DNA of 64,000 nt from JAFGRU01 sp963665915 (GTDB taxonomy: Bacteria; Desulfobacterota; Desulfuromonadia; Desulfuromonadales; JAAYDE01). Under the pieces are notes generated by a model. The model saw nothing but the letters and a program-made list of their open reading frames with translations, was not told where the DNA came from and ran no database searches. The position numbers were made by a program, and so were the translations under genes. Positions 8,089 to 16,821 of this stretch are shown piece by piece (the first letter of the stretch is position 1; every line of letters begins with the position of its first letter). Where the stretch lies: the NCBI GenBank assembly GCA_963665915.2, contig CAXXSG010000013.1, positions 124,001 through 188,000 on the forward strand, given 5' to 3'.

Positions 8089-8901
8089 ATGAGTTCAGCA
8101 TCAAAAATAGGATTTATCGGCGGAGGAAACATGGCGGAGGCCCTGATCAAGGGGCTGCTGAACAGGAAAAAATCAGGGCTGTCGATTGCAGTCTATGACA
8201 CTGCCGAAGAACGCTGCCATTATTTGAAGCAGGAGTATTCCACCCAATTAGCTGAAAACAACAAAACTCTTGCGGAAAGCTGCGACATAATCTTTCTGGC
8301 AGTCAAACCCCAGATTTGCGAAACGGTTCTGAAAGAGATCAACGACAGTGTTACCGACGATAAACTTCTGCTCTCCATCATGGCCGGGATAACCACTCAA
8401 GCCATGGAAGACCACTTTGCGAAGCTTCCAAGACTTATCCGCGCCATGCCAAACACACCGGCACTGATTGGTCAGGGAGCCACCGCCCTTTGCGCGGGGC
8501 AAGGAGCCCAAAAGTCGGATATCGCCACTGCAAGCTCACTGTTTAAAGCCATCGGCCCGGTGTTCGAAGTCAAGGAAGAGCAGATGGATACCGTGACAGG
8601 CCTTTCCGGGTCCGGCCCCGCCTATGTTTATTCTTTTATAGAAGCCTTGGCTGACGGAGGCGTTCTCGGCGGAATCCCCCGCGACATCGCCCTTGAACTG
8701 GCTGTTCAGACCGTACTGGGCGCCGCAATGCTGGTAAAAAAGAGCGGCGAACACCCGGCCATTCTGAGGGACAAGGTCTGCTCCCCCGGAGGAACCACAA
8801 TCGCCGGGGTCAAGGCGTTGGAAGCCCACTCTTTCCGCAATACCGTCATGGAAGCTGTTAGCGCCGCAACCCGAAGAGCTCGGGAGTTGGGTAAAAACTA
8901 G
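8089..8901 (+). CDS. proC: Pyrroline-5-carboxylate reductase
   Basis: A 270-residue P5C reductase, the last step of proline synthesis (NAD(P)H-dependent). The N-terminal Rossmann motif is KIGFIGGGNMAEAL, and the C-terminal dimer domain has GLSGSGPAYVYSFIEALADG and CSPGGTTIAGV. The reading frame is open upstream to 8023, but ATG 8089, preceded by AAGGGAAGGG-like purines, begins directly at the domain. The partner genes proB and proA are 42 kb away in this window. Confidence 0.96.
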   Translation: MSSASKIGFIGGGNMAEALIKGLLNRKKSGLSIAVYDTAEERCHYLKQEYSTQLAENNKTLAESCDIIFLAVKPQICETVLKEINDSVTDDKLLLSIMAGITTQAMEDHFAKLPRLIRAMPNTPALIGQGATALCAGQGAQKSDIATASSLFKAIGPVFEVKEEQMDTVTGLSGSGPAYVYSFIEALADGGVLGGIPRDIALELAVQTVLGAAMLVKKSGEHPAILRDKVCSPGGTTIAGVKALEAHSFRNTVMEAVSAATRRARELGKN

Positions 8902-8936
8902 GCCGGAAGTCCATGGTTTTACTCCGGACTTCCGGC
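8901..8936. terminator. Perfect 12-bp inverted repeat between proC and the OmpA-type gene
   Basis: GGCCGGAAGTCC (8901-8912) and GGACTTCCGGCC (8925-8936) are perfectly complementary with a 12-base loop. The first base is the last base of the proC TAG. The site separates two convergent genes. No clear T-run follows on either strand, so it is a terminator-like hairpin rather than a textbook one. Confidence 0.65.
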
Positions 8937-8975
8937 CTCACTTAATACCAACCGGTTATTTTGTGCTCGCAGGAT

Positions 8976-10436
8976 TTATTTTTTCTCGGGCGCTGCTGCC
9001 ACAAAAGAAGGCTTGATAATCAGGTCGATACGGCGATTGATGGCACGCCCTTTTTTTGTTTCATTAGGAGCCAGGGGGCGATTGGGACCATAGCCAACAG
9101 CTGAAATATTTTTTGCCTCAATCGTCCGGTTGGCCACCAGGTACTCTTCCACAGCCTCGGCTCTTTCCTTTGAAAGCTTCTCGTTGACCTTCTGGCTCCC
9201 GCTACTGTCGGTATGCCCCTCCACAACCACTGTCGGTGCCTCAAAAGAGGCTATAACCTTCTGCACCCGACTCAACAAGGCGTAATTAGCTGGAATGAGA
9301 AAGCTTTTCCCGACCGGAAACTGGATGGCCTTCAGACGGATAACCAGTTGATTCCCCTGTTTGTAGACTTCCGCTTCTTCAGGCTGAAAGTACCCCTGGA
9401 CCTCATTGAACATTTCGTTGAAACGCTTTTCCGCCACCAGTTTTTTCCGCGCGGCCTGTTCTTCCTGGGTCCTGTGTTCAAGATATTCAAGGTCAAATTC
9501 CATATCCGCAACCTGAGTATTCAGCTCATCTCGATCCTGCCTGAGGTTCCTGATCGTCTCCCCCAGTATTTCGCTCTGAATCTCGAATGAACGATTGCGC
9601 AGGTCCTCGCCGGAAGCATCCTGGGAAAGTTTATAAAGAATCCTTTCAACGCTCAGGGCAATCTCTTCAGACGTCAGATTTTTAAAAAGACTTGCCTGCC
9701 GCGTTATCTGAAGAAGGCGATTGGCCTGAAAACCGGCTCTTTCAACCTGCTCCATAATCTGATCGTCCTGATAGCGGTTTTCAGTGATGAAAGTATCCGC
9801 TTCGGCCAAGCTTTCCTTGGCGACCTTAAAGGTCTCGGGAGCCAGTTTAGCCGAGCCTTCGCTTTCCGCCGCTTCAATCTGGCCGCGAACCTCATTCAGG
9901 AATCTGTTTTTTATGGCACGCAGTTCGAGGTGGTCAAAATCCTGGGTCACCTGTGCTTTATTTTTCTGCGCTCTGCTTAGATTGTTGTTTTCGATTGCCT
10001 CGGTCAGTTCGAGAAAATCATCCTCGGCTTGCTGATAATCTTTGCCCAGATCCTCCGCGCCGGCTTTCCGGGCAAGTACACGGGCCTGAATGGCACTCCC
10101 CAAGGTCGATTTGACGATCAGAGAAACCTCTTCCGCCTGCCGCAACTGGACCCGCCCGTAAGCGGCCATTTGCGAGATGTCGGCGACAGGCTCACCTCTC
10201 TGCAAGTCCCTCTGAGCTCTTTTCAGGGAATCTTGCGCTTTTCCAAACCAGGTCGGGGCCAGGACATTGAGCTGGTCCTGTCGGCCTTTCTCGATTTCCT
10301 GAGCCAGGCTCTCCACCTCCTCCACTGGGTTTGCAGGTAAACTCGCTTCCCGCAAAGGCATTTTTACGTTTCCGCAGCCCCACAAGGTTGCGAGCAAAAA
10401 AAGCACAAAGATCAAGGGGAAAACTGATTTCTTCAC
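8976..10436 (-). CDS. OmpA-family lipoprotein with long coiled-coil region
   Basis: About 486 residues when started at GTG 10436, after the purine-rich GGAGGAGAGAGG; an ATG at 10466 is also in frame. The N terminus is a lipoprotein signal ending LLATLWGC. A long region of about 330 residues follows, rich in Glu, Gln, Lys and Ala and probably helical coiled coil. The C terminus is an OmpA-type peptidoglycan-binding domain with VEGHTDSSGS, NEKLSKERAEAVEEYL and GRAINRRIDLII. It probably tethers the outer membrane to the cell wall, and the helical part resembles DUF4398-type regions. It lies downstream of the ABC cassette but 70 bases away. Confidence 0.88.
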   Translation of the reverse strand: MKKSVFPLIFVLFLLATLWGCGNVKMPLREASLPANPVEEVESLAQEIEKGRQDQLNVLAPTWFGKAQDSLKRAQRDLQRGEPVADISQMAAYGRVQLRQAEEVSLIVKSTLGSAIQARVLARKAGAEDLGKDYQQAEDDFLELTEAIENNNLSRAQKNKAQVTQDFDHLELRAIKNRFLNEVRGQIEAAESEGSAKLAPETFKVAKESLAEADTFITENRYQDDQIMEQVERAGFQANRLLQITRQASLFKNLTSEEIALSVERILYKLSQDASGEDLRNRSFEIQSEILGETIRNLRQDRDELNTQVADMEFDLEYLEHRTQEEQAARKKLVAEKRFNEMFNEVQGYFQPEEAEVYKQGNQLVIRLKAIQFPVGKSFLIPANYALLSRVQKVIASFEAPTVVVEGHTDSSGSQKVNEKLSKERAEAVEEYLVANRTIEAKNISAVGYGPNRPLAPNETKKGRAINRRIDLIIKPSFVAAAPEKK

Positions 10437-10508
10437 GGTTCCTCTCTCCTCCAAAAAAAGATTCAATTTATCTAAAAAGGCATATCCGGACTATTTTTTC
10501 AACAAAAA

Positions 10509-11414
10509 TCAGCCCAAACCCACCCCCCACCTTCGCCGCAGGGAAAACTCAAATCTCTGGACCAACAGAGAACAGGCAAACGTCAGAATAAAATAGAGCA
10601 GGGTGATGGTAATCCATATTTCCAGGGACAGGTAGGTTGCCGCCATGATCTCCATCCCCTGAAAGGTCAGTTCCTGGATCGACACCACCGAGACAATGGC
10701 GGAATCCTTGATGGTAGAGATGAACTGTCCCGCCAGAGGGAGGAGCATTCTCGGCAACGCTTGGGGTAACACAACATAGCACATCTGCCCCCGGCGGGGA
10801 AACCCGAGAGACGCGGCGGCTTCCCATTGCCCCTTGTCGATCGACTCGATCCCGGCACGAACGATCTCCGTGATATAGGCTCCCTCCAGAAGCGCGAGGG
10901 CCACCACCCCCGATATGAAAGGGGTCAGCAGATGGGGCGGGGCCAGGCAGAGAGTCACCAGGTCCTGAAACGGGCCGGGCCCGGAAGCAAACAACTCGTC
11001 CAACCTCAAAAAAGGAAGCAGTTGGTCACCGATAAAAAAATAAAAGATAAAAATGAGAACGAGAGGCGGAATATTTCGGATCAAGCCGACATAAGCCTGC
11101 CCGATCAAGTTGAGAAACAGGCTTCGGCTGGTTCGGGCCAACCCCATGGCCACTCCGACCACGGTCCCCATGAGAGTGGCCCAGATGCTCAGTCTGATGG
11201 TGGTGAAAAATCCCTGCACCAGTAGATTCGGCACCCAGGAACCGGAAGCCGCATCCCGTTTGAAAAAAAACTGGGGGATCGACTCCCAGCTCCAGGGGTA
11301 GTCAAGAAAAACCACCGCCCGATAACCGATATACAATGCCCCTCCCAAAAGGAGAGTCAAAAGAATCAGGTCGGAACGGGAAATCCTCTTCCGCTGTGAT
11401 GCGAATACAGTCAT
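10509..11414 (-). CDS. Polar amino acid ABC transporter permease (second permease)
   Basis: A 301-residue inner-membrane protein of the His/Glu/Gln/Arg/opine permease family. The family signature is NLLVQGFFTTIRLSIWATLMG near residue 63, and the cytoplasmic EAA-type loop is around GQWEAAASLG (195-204), where the ATPase would dock. An insertion rich in Pro and Gly between residues 130 and 165 makes it a little longer than usual. It is the last gene of a permease, binding protein, permease cassette, starting 48 bases after the binding-protein stop. No ATP-binding subunit is encoded beside it. Confidence 0.9.
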   Translation of the reverse strand: MTVFASQRKRISRSDLILLTLLLGGALYIGYRAVVFLDYPWSWESIPQFFFKRDAASGSWVPNLLVQGFFTTIRLSIWATLMGTVVGVAMGLARTSRSLFLNLIGQAYVGLIRNIPPLVLIFIFYFFIGDQLLPFLRLDELFASGPGPFQDLVTLCLAPPHLLTPFISGVVALALLEGAYITEIVRAGIESIDKGQWEAAASLGFPRRGQMCYVVLPQALPRMLLPLAGQFISTIKDSAIVSVVSIQELTFQGMEIMAATYLSLEIWITITLLYFILTFACSLLVQRFEFSLRRRWGVGLG

Positions 11415-11462
11415 TACCGGATTAAGCCAGCCTTGGATTTCAACATGTCAGAACTGTTTCAT

Positions 11463-12296
11463 CTACTTCAGAAGGTTATCCCAGTCACGGCCACCAAACC
11501 AGTAGTCCCGCCGCTCCTGGAGCCAGCCTTCAGCCTCCACGATCAGAATCCAGTTGTTGAAAAAATTCAGCGTGTCCACATCGCCCTTTCTCAGGGCAAA
11601 ACCGATCGGCTCTTTGGTGAAGGTCTCCTTGAGCGGGAGGAAAAGCTTCTTGGGGTGCTTGGCCGCCAGAGAAGCCGGCGTCGGCTTGGAGCTGACAAAG
11701 GCATGGGCGCGCCCGTTCAGAAGCTCCTGAATAGCCTGGGCCTCATCATCGAATTTTCGCAGTTCAGCCTTGGGCATATGTTTCTGGGCCGCCTCTACCG
11801 ATGTCGCGCCGAGGCGGGCAACTAGAACGACGTCCGGACTGTTAAATTTCTCCAGCACGTCGAACCCGGCGGCTTTCTTTTTATGGGCAACCAGGGACAT
11901 GCCGCTGTAATCATATGGAATTGTGAAATTGACCTTTTTGTTCCGTTCGGGGCGAATACCCATACCGCCGATGATGACATCGAATTTTCCGGTCAGAAGC
12001 GCCGGAATGATCCCCGACCATTTGGTGGGAACAAACTCCACTTTCACCCCCATGTCCGCAGCCAGACGCCTGGCAACGTCGATTTCGAAACCGATCAGCT
12101 CACCGGTCTTGTCTTTCATCGCCCAGGGGACAAAGGTCGACATCCCCACACGCAGGACTCCGCGTTTGAGAACATTTTCCAGAACGCTCTGTTCCACCAG
12201 CTCCTGGCGGATTTCCTTGGCCATTGAAACCCCGGCCAGAGATGCAATCAAAATCAACATCACGGACAATTTAAAAAACCGGTTACAAAGTTTCAT
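11463..12296 (-). CDS. Periplasmic amino-acid-binding protein (family 3 solute-binding)
   Basis: A 277-residue periplasmic binding protein. A signal peptide ends at about VSMA-K. The mature protein has the family-3 signature RGVLRVGMSTFVPWAMKD and GFEIDVARRLAADMGVKVEF, then GKFDVIIGGMGIRPER, typical of ligand-binding clefts for polar amino acids. The exact ligand is not predictable. It is encoded between two permease genes, which it serves. Confidence 0.92.
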   Translation of the reverse strand: MKLCNRFFKLSVMLILIASLAGVSMAKEIRQELVEQSVLENVLKRGVLRVGMSTFVPWAMKDKTGELIGFEIDVARRLAADMGVKVEFVPTKWSGIIPALLTGKFDVIIGGMGIRPERNKKVNFTIPYDYSGMSLVAHKKKAAGFDVLEKFNSPDVVLVARLGATSVEAAQKHMPKAELRKFDDEAQAIQELLNGRAHAFVSSKPTPASLAAKHPKKLFLPLKETFTKEPIGFALRKGDVDTLNFFNNWILIVEAEGWLQERRDYWFGGRDWDNLLK

Positions 12297-12329
12297 TGCG
12301 CTTTCCTTTCCTTTTCTCAGTATGGATTT

Positions 12330-13151
12330 TCAGGCGGATACTCTCATTCTGTTTTCCAGCAGACGGGCAAGACCGGAAACAGCCAACGCAACACAGAGAT
12401 AAATAATCGCGACGGTAAACCAGATCTCAAAAGTCAGAAATGTTTCAGATACAATCGACTGCCCCTGCATTGTCAGGTCGTAAATGGCGATTGTGCTGAC
12501 CAGGGCCGAATCCTTGATCAAACTGACCGCCTGGCTGGTCAGCGGAGGCAGTATCCTGCGAAAAGCCTGGGGAAGAATGATATGGCGATAAATAGCGGCG
12601 GTTTTCAGCCCGGAACTGAAGCCCACCTCCCACTGGCCCTTGTCGATCGAAAGGATTCCCGCCCGGAAAATCTCCGAGGCGTAGGCGCCTTCGAACAGGC
12701 TCAGAGTCAGCACTGCAGTGTTGAAGCGACTGATATCGAGGATCGGGGAAACAACAAAGTAAAGAAAAAAAAGCTGGATCAGCAGGGGGGTGTTGCGAAC
12801 CGCTTCCAGGTAACCCCGTGCCAGGGTCCTGGCCACAAAGGAGTCGGAAAGACGCATCAGGGCCGTCGCCAGACCGAAAACAGTAGCCAGCACAAGGCTG
12901 CAGGCGACAATCTGGAAGGTAACCCCCAGCCCCTGCAACAGCAGCCCCGGCTGCCAGCGCCCATCCACGGAGAGAAACAGGTAGCTCGGAACGCGATACC
13001 ATTGCCAGTGGTAGCCAAGGGCGGCTATACTTTGCGCGCCCAGCCAGGCCAGAACCCCTATCAGCATGGCCAGCTTGGAAAGTTCCCAGCGAAGACCTCG
13101 ATTCTGAAGCCAGGAGAACCTACCCTGCAGAAAATCAGTGATTCCGGTCAT
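12330..13151 (-). CDS. Polar amino acid ABC transporter permease (first permease)
   Basis: A 273-residue inner-membrane protein of the same permease family. LLLQGLGVTFQIVACSLVLA (70-89) opens the transmembrane core and EIFRAGILSIDKGQWEVGFS (160-179) is the EAA-type loop. The two permeases of the cassette differ clearly, as expected for a heterodimeric channel. It is the first gene of the cassette; the upstream region contains a TTGACA-type promoter candidate. Confidence 0.9.
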   Translation of the reverse strand: MTGITDFLQGRFSWLQNRGLRWELSKLAMLIGVLAWLGAQSIAALGYHWQWYRVPSYLFLSVDGRWQPGLLLQGLGVTFQIVACSLVLATVFGLATALMRLSDSFVARTLARGYLEAVRNTPLLIQLFFLYFVVSPILDISRFNTAVLTLSLFEGAYASEIFRAGILSIDKGQWEVGFSSGLKTAAIYRHIILPQAFRRILPPLTSQAVSLIKDSALVSTIAIYDLTMQGQSIVSETFLTFEIWFTVAIIYLCVALAVSGLARLLENRMRVSA

Positions 13152-13203
13152 TCAAAAATCTTTCTGGGTCGCTTTGTCGACACAAACAGTTCGCCACGCT
13201 TTT

Positions 13204-13232
13204 TAGCTAACCGTTTATTTTTTTTTTGTCAA
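13204..13232 (-). promoter_or_regulatory. Candidate promoter of the ABC transporter cassette
   Basis: Minus-strand TTGACA (13227-13232) is followed after 17 bases by TAGCTA (13204-13209). The -10 is weak, so the call rests mainly on the perfect -35 and its position about 50 bases before the first permease gene. Nothing else is evident between 13152 and 13350. Confidence 0.35.
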
Positions 13233-13473
13233 GGGAGACAAAAGCGTTTTTGCCTGTTTGGTTCACGATCCGCCACAAGGATCACTGAAAACCCGAAAAT
13301 TGGATTCCATTATATCTGCCGTATAATTAAATGGATAAGCAGATACGACCGTGACACAAGCTGTTTATTCCGGCGAGAATGTCGGCAACGGAATGTCAGT
13401 AACGATAACACAGTTTCAGCCCAGCCCGGAGGCTTTGTTCCCCCGGCCAAATAAGCACCAGGGTCAACAACCT

Positions 13474-14253
13474 ATGTTTCAAACCGAATCATTTTCTGAC
13501 GCGAGGAATAACCCGTCCAGCCTTGTCTCCCTCTGGATAGGTCTTTTCACACTTCTTTGCTGCTGCCATTTCAATCCGGCACATGCAGCTGAACATTTAG
13601 CCGAAGCCCGCCGGCATCTGGTCCGGGTCATTGAAGAGGATGTCAGGTCAACCAGTTACTACCTGAACAAAGAAGTGCTCAATCCGCGCGTGATGAAGGC
13701 GATGGGCAAGGTCCCCCGCCACGAGTTCGTTCCCGTCGCGGAAAGGTCCTGGGCTTATTTAAACCGGCCGCTGCCGATCGGGCATGGCCAGACCATATCC
13801 CAACCCTATATCGTCGCCGTGATGACCGACCTGTTGAAGGTCACCTCAAAAAGCAAAGTCCTGGAAGTGGGAACCGGTTCAGGTTACCAGGCAGCCATCC
13901 TGTCTGAGCTGGTGGACAAGGTTTTTACCATTGAGATTATCAAACCCCTGGGAGAGCAAACCGGCAAACGCCTCGCCCGCCTCGGCTATGATAATGTGCA
14001 GGTCAGAATCGGTGACGGCTACAACGGATGGGCGGAAGAGGCCCCTTTCGATGCCATTGTCGTTACCGCCGCTGCGAGTCATGTTCCCCCTCCCCTGATC
14101 AGACAGCTCGAAGTCGGCGGCATCATGGTGATCCCAGTCGGCAGCCCCTTCATGACGCAAGAGTTGCTGCTGGTCAGAAAAGAGGCAGAGGGAAGAACCA
14201 CCATCCGCCAGATTCTGCCTGTGATGTTCGTTCCTTTGACCGGAGAGCATTGA
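13474..14253 (+). CDS. pcm: Protein-L-isoaspartate O-methyltransferase, probably exported
   Basis: A class I SAM methyltransferase that repairs isoaspartyl residues. Family marks are VPRHEFVP, LPIGHGQTISQPYIVA, the SAM motif VLEVGTGSGYQAAIL and the post-motif FDAIVVTAAASHVPPPL. From ATG 13474 the N terminus is a likely signal peptide: a hydrophobic stretch WIGLFTLLCCCHF followed by an AHAA-like cleavage site, so action in the periplasm is inferred. A GTG at 13351 would give a 41-residue extension without family similarity. Neither start has a strong ribosome site. The next gene begins 28 bases after its stop, suggesting cotranscription. Confidence 0.9.
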   Translation: MFQTESFSDARNNPSSLVSLWIGLFTLLCCCHFNPAHAAEHLAEARRHLVRVIEEDVRSTSYYLNKEVLNPRVMKAMGKVPRHEFVPVAERSWAYLNRPLPIGHGQTISQPYIVAVMTDLLKVTSKSKVLEVGTGSGYQAAILSELVDKVFTIEIIKPLGEQTGKRLARLGYDNVQVRIGDGYNGWAEEAPFDAIVVTAAASHVPPPLIRQLEVGGIMVIPVGSPFMTQELLLVRKEAEGRTTIRQILPVMFVPLTGEH

Positions 14254-14281
14254 CCCGGATTAACGAAACGAAGCCTTCGAG

Positions 14282-16714
14282 ATGTCGACCCGCCCGCCAT
14301 ATTTCTCCATCATGCTCCTTTCAGCCGGCGCCCTGGCCTATGAAATACTGCTCATGCGCCTCTTCTCCATCATCCAGTGGCATCATTTCGCCTACATGAT
14401 CATCGGCCTGGCCCTGCTCGGCTACGGCATCAGCGGCACCTTGATAACCATTACCCAGCATCTGCTGCTGCCGAAATATCAGGGCTTTTATATCGCCTCA
14501 GTATTGCTGTTCAGTGTTTCGGCAACAGGCTGTTTTTTTGCCGCCCAGACGATCCCGTTCACCGCCGAAGCAATCCTATGGGACGGATGGCAGGCATTCC
14601 ACCTGCTACTCATTTTTCTTCTCCTGACCCTCCCTTTTTTCTTCGCTGCCAGCGCCATCTGCCTCACGTTCAGACACTTCGGCGGACAGGTTGCGCGCAT
14701 TTATGCCATGGACCTGATCGGGGCCGGGGTCGGCAGTCTCGGCATTGTCTTTCTGCTCTTCCACGTTTTTCCCCAGCAGGCACTTATAGTCATTGGACTT
14801 CTGGGATTGGCAGCGGCACTGATTGCCGGTCGGGAGTTACGAGTTGAAAAATGGTTATGGATCAGACTGGGCATATCTATCGTTCTGCTGATGATGTTCA
14901 TCGCCGGGCAGTCGCTGCAGCTCAATCTCTCGCCTTACAAAAGCCTGGTCCAGACCCTGCGTATCAGCGGAACGCGCATCGTCGAAGAACGCTCCAGCCC
15001 TTTGGGGCTGCTCAGTGTTGTGGAAAGCAAAGATATCCCGCTTCGCCATGCTCCGGGATTGAGTCTGAACGCCACCCGGGAGCCGCCGCCGCAACTGGGC
15101 GTTTTTACCGACGGTGACAATATGACCGTCATCACCAGGTTACCTGCTAGAGTTGAACAACTGGCTTATCTGGATCAGACAACATCGGCGTTGCCTTATC
15201 ATCTGAAAAAACCAAAGCGTGTTCTGATTCTCGGCGCGGGTGGCGGAGCGGATATTCTCCAGGCTAAGTACCATGATGTTCCGCAGATCGAAGCCGTCGA
15301 GCTTAATCCACAGCTCGTGGACATGGTCAAGGAGGATTACAATCAGTTTGCAGGCGGGCTTTACCATCAGGAAGGAGTCACCATTCATATTGATGAAGCG
15401 CGGGACTTTCTCACGAAAAGTGCTCAGCGTTATGACCTGATCCAGCTGTCCCTGGTGGATGCCTTCAACGCCTCAGCTTCCGGCCTCTACGCCCTGAATG
15501 AAAGTTACCTCTACACGGTTGAGGCACTGCAGATTTACCTCGATCACGTCGAACCCGGCGGCTGTCTCGCCCTGACCCGCTGGATCAAAATTCCGCCTCG
15601 CGATACGTTGAAACTTTTTGCCACGGCCGTCGAGACCTTGGAAAAAAACGGGGTCCAGTCGCCTGAAAGCCGGCTGGTTCTGATCCGCAGCTGGCAGACC
15701 AGCACCCTGCTCATCAAAAACGGCCTATTCAAAGCGGAGGAAATCCAGGCCATTCTGCGGTTCTGTAATGTCCGCGCCTTTGATCTGGCCTATACCCCGA
15801 CAATTACCCCTGATCAGGTCAATCGCAACAATATCCTGAAACAGCCGATTTTTTACCTGGGTGCGATTAGCCTCTTGGGGGATGAACGCGAGACATTTTT
15901 TGATCGCTACAAATTCAACCTCCGGCCTGCCAGCGACGATCAGCCCTATTTCCATCACTTCTTCAAATGGTCCGCACTGCCGGAGATTCTGCAACTGCGC
16001 GGGAAGGGGGGGATGCCTCTTATCGAATGGGGCTATATGGTTCTGCTCGCCACCCTGGCTGTCGCGGCAATGCTGAGTTTGGTATTGATTCTTCTGCCGT
16101 TATGGTTTTTCAAACGCTCTCAGGATAAACCGGCTAAAAATATCAAACGGACGCATGTGCTCTGTTATTTCTTCGCCATTGGCCTGGCTTTCCTGTTCGT
16201 GGAAATCGCATTCATCCAGAAATTCATCCTCTTTCTGCATCATCCGATTTATGCCATTGCCACAACGCTCTGTGCATTTCTGGTTTTCGCCGGGTTGGGA
16301 AGCAACGGTTCAAAAAGGCTCTCGCAGCAAAGATCGACAAGGCAGGTTGTACGGCTCGCCGTGGCCGCTATTGCAATTCTCGCTGCGGCTTACATTTTCG
16401 CGCTGCCGCCGCTGTTTGCATCCCTCATTGCTCTACCCGTCAGCATTAAAATATTCCTCACCATCCTCCTCATAGCGCCCCTTGCCTTTTTCATGGGGAT
16501 GCCGTTTCCCATGGCCCTCACAAGCCTTGCGGAACACGCCTATCAGTTGATTCCCTGGGCCTGGGGGATCAACGGCTGCGCTTCGGTGGTCAGCGCCGTT
16601 CTCGCGACCCTGCTCGCCATTCATTTCGGCTTTACGACGGTGATTCTCTGCGCGGTGGCGTTGTATGCAGGTTCAGTGTTGGTTTTTCCGGAAACTCTAA
16701 AGAAACCATTCTGA
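14282..16714 (+). CDS. Membrane-embedded spermidine-synthase-like protein
   Basis: An 810-residue protein in three parts: about six or seven transmembrane segments (residues 5-235), a spermidine-synthase-type Rossmann domain (about 260-530) and a second membrane part (about 575-805). The SAM-type motif VLILGAGGGADILQAK (near 314-329) and the acidic VELNPQLVDMV follow the family pattern. However, the usual aspartate-rich active-site stretch (D-S-S-D-P type) reads SLVDAFNASA here, so aminopropyl transfer is doubtful. Such fusions are known but mostly uncharacterised. It follows pcm closely and is probably in the same transcript. Confidence 0.85.
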   Translation: MSTRPPYFSIMLLSAGALAYEILLMRLFSIIQWHHFAYMIIGLALLGYGISGTLITITQHLLLPKYQGFYIASVLLFSVSATGCFFAAQTIPFTAEAILWDGWQAFHLLLIFLLLTLPFFFAASAICLTFRHFGGQVARIYAMDLIGAGVGSLGIVFLLFHVFPQQALIVIGLLGLAAALIAGRELRVEKWLWIRLGISIVLLMMFIAGQSLQLNLSPYKSLVQTLRISGTRIVEERSSPLGLLSVVESKDIPLRHAPGLSLNATREPPPQLGVFTDGDNMTVITRLPARVEQLAYLDQTTSALPYHLKKPKRVLILGAGGGADILQAKYHDVPQIEAVELNPQLVDMVKEDYNQFAGGLYHQEGVTIHIDEARDFLTKSAQRYDLIQLSLVDAFNASASGLYALNESYLYTVEALQIYLDHVEPGGCLALTRWIKIPPRDTLKLFATAVETLEKNGVQSPESRLVLIRSWQTSTLLIKNGLFKAEEIQAILRFCNVRAFDLAYTPTITPDQVNRNNILKQPIFYLGAISLLGDERETFFDRYKFNLRPASDDQPYFHHFFKWSALPEILQLRGKGGMPLIEWGYMVLLATLAVAAMLSLVLILLPLWFFKRSQDKPAKNIKRTHVLCYFFAIGLAFLFVEIAFIQKFILFLHHPIYAIATTLCAFLVFAGLGSNGSKRLSQQRSTRQVVRLAVAAIAILAAAYIFALPPLFASLIALPVSIKIFLTILLIAPLAFFMGMPFPMALTSLAEHAYQLIPWAWGINGCASVVSAVLATLLAIHFGFTTVILCAVALYAGSVLVFPETLKKPF

Positions 16715-16821
16715 ATTCTGTCAGAAAAGTTTTCTCTTTTGCTTTTTCCCCAAAAGCAGGATAAAAAAGAACCTGTCCCATGAGTGTTTACACGGCTTTT
16801 TCAAAAGAATGACCCTACGAA

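Noticed and set aside
16727..16770. Possible terminator after the spermidine-synthase-like gene
   Set aside because: A short GCTTTT/AAAAGC stem is present but followed by GGATAAAAAAG without a T-run. Evidence is too weak.
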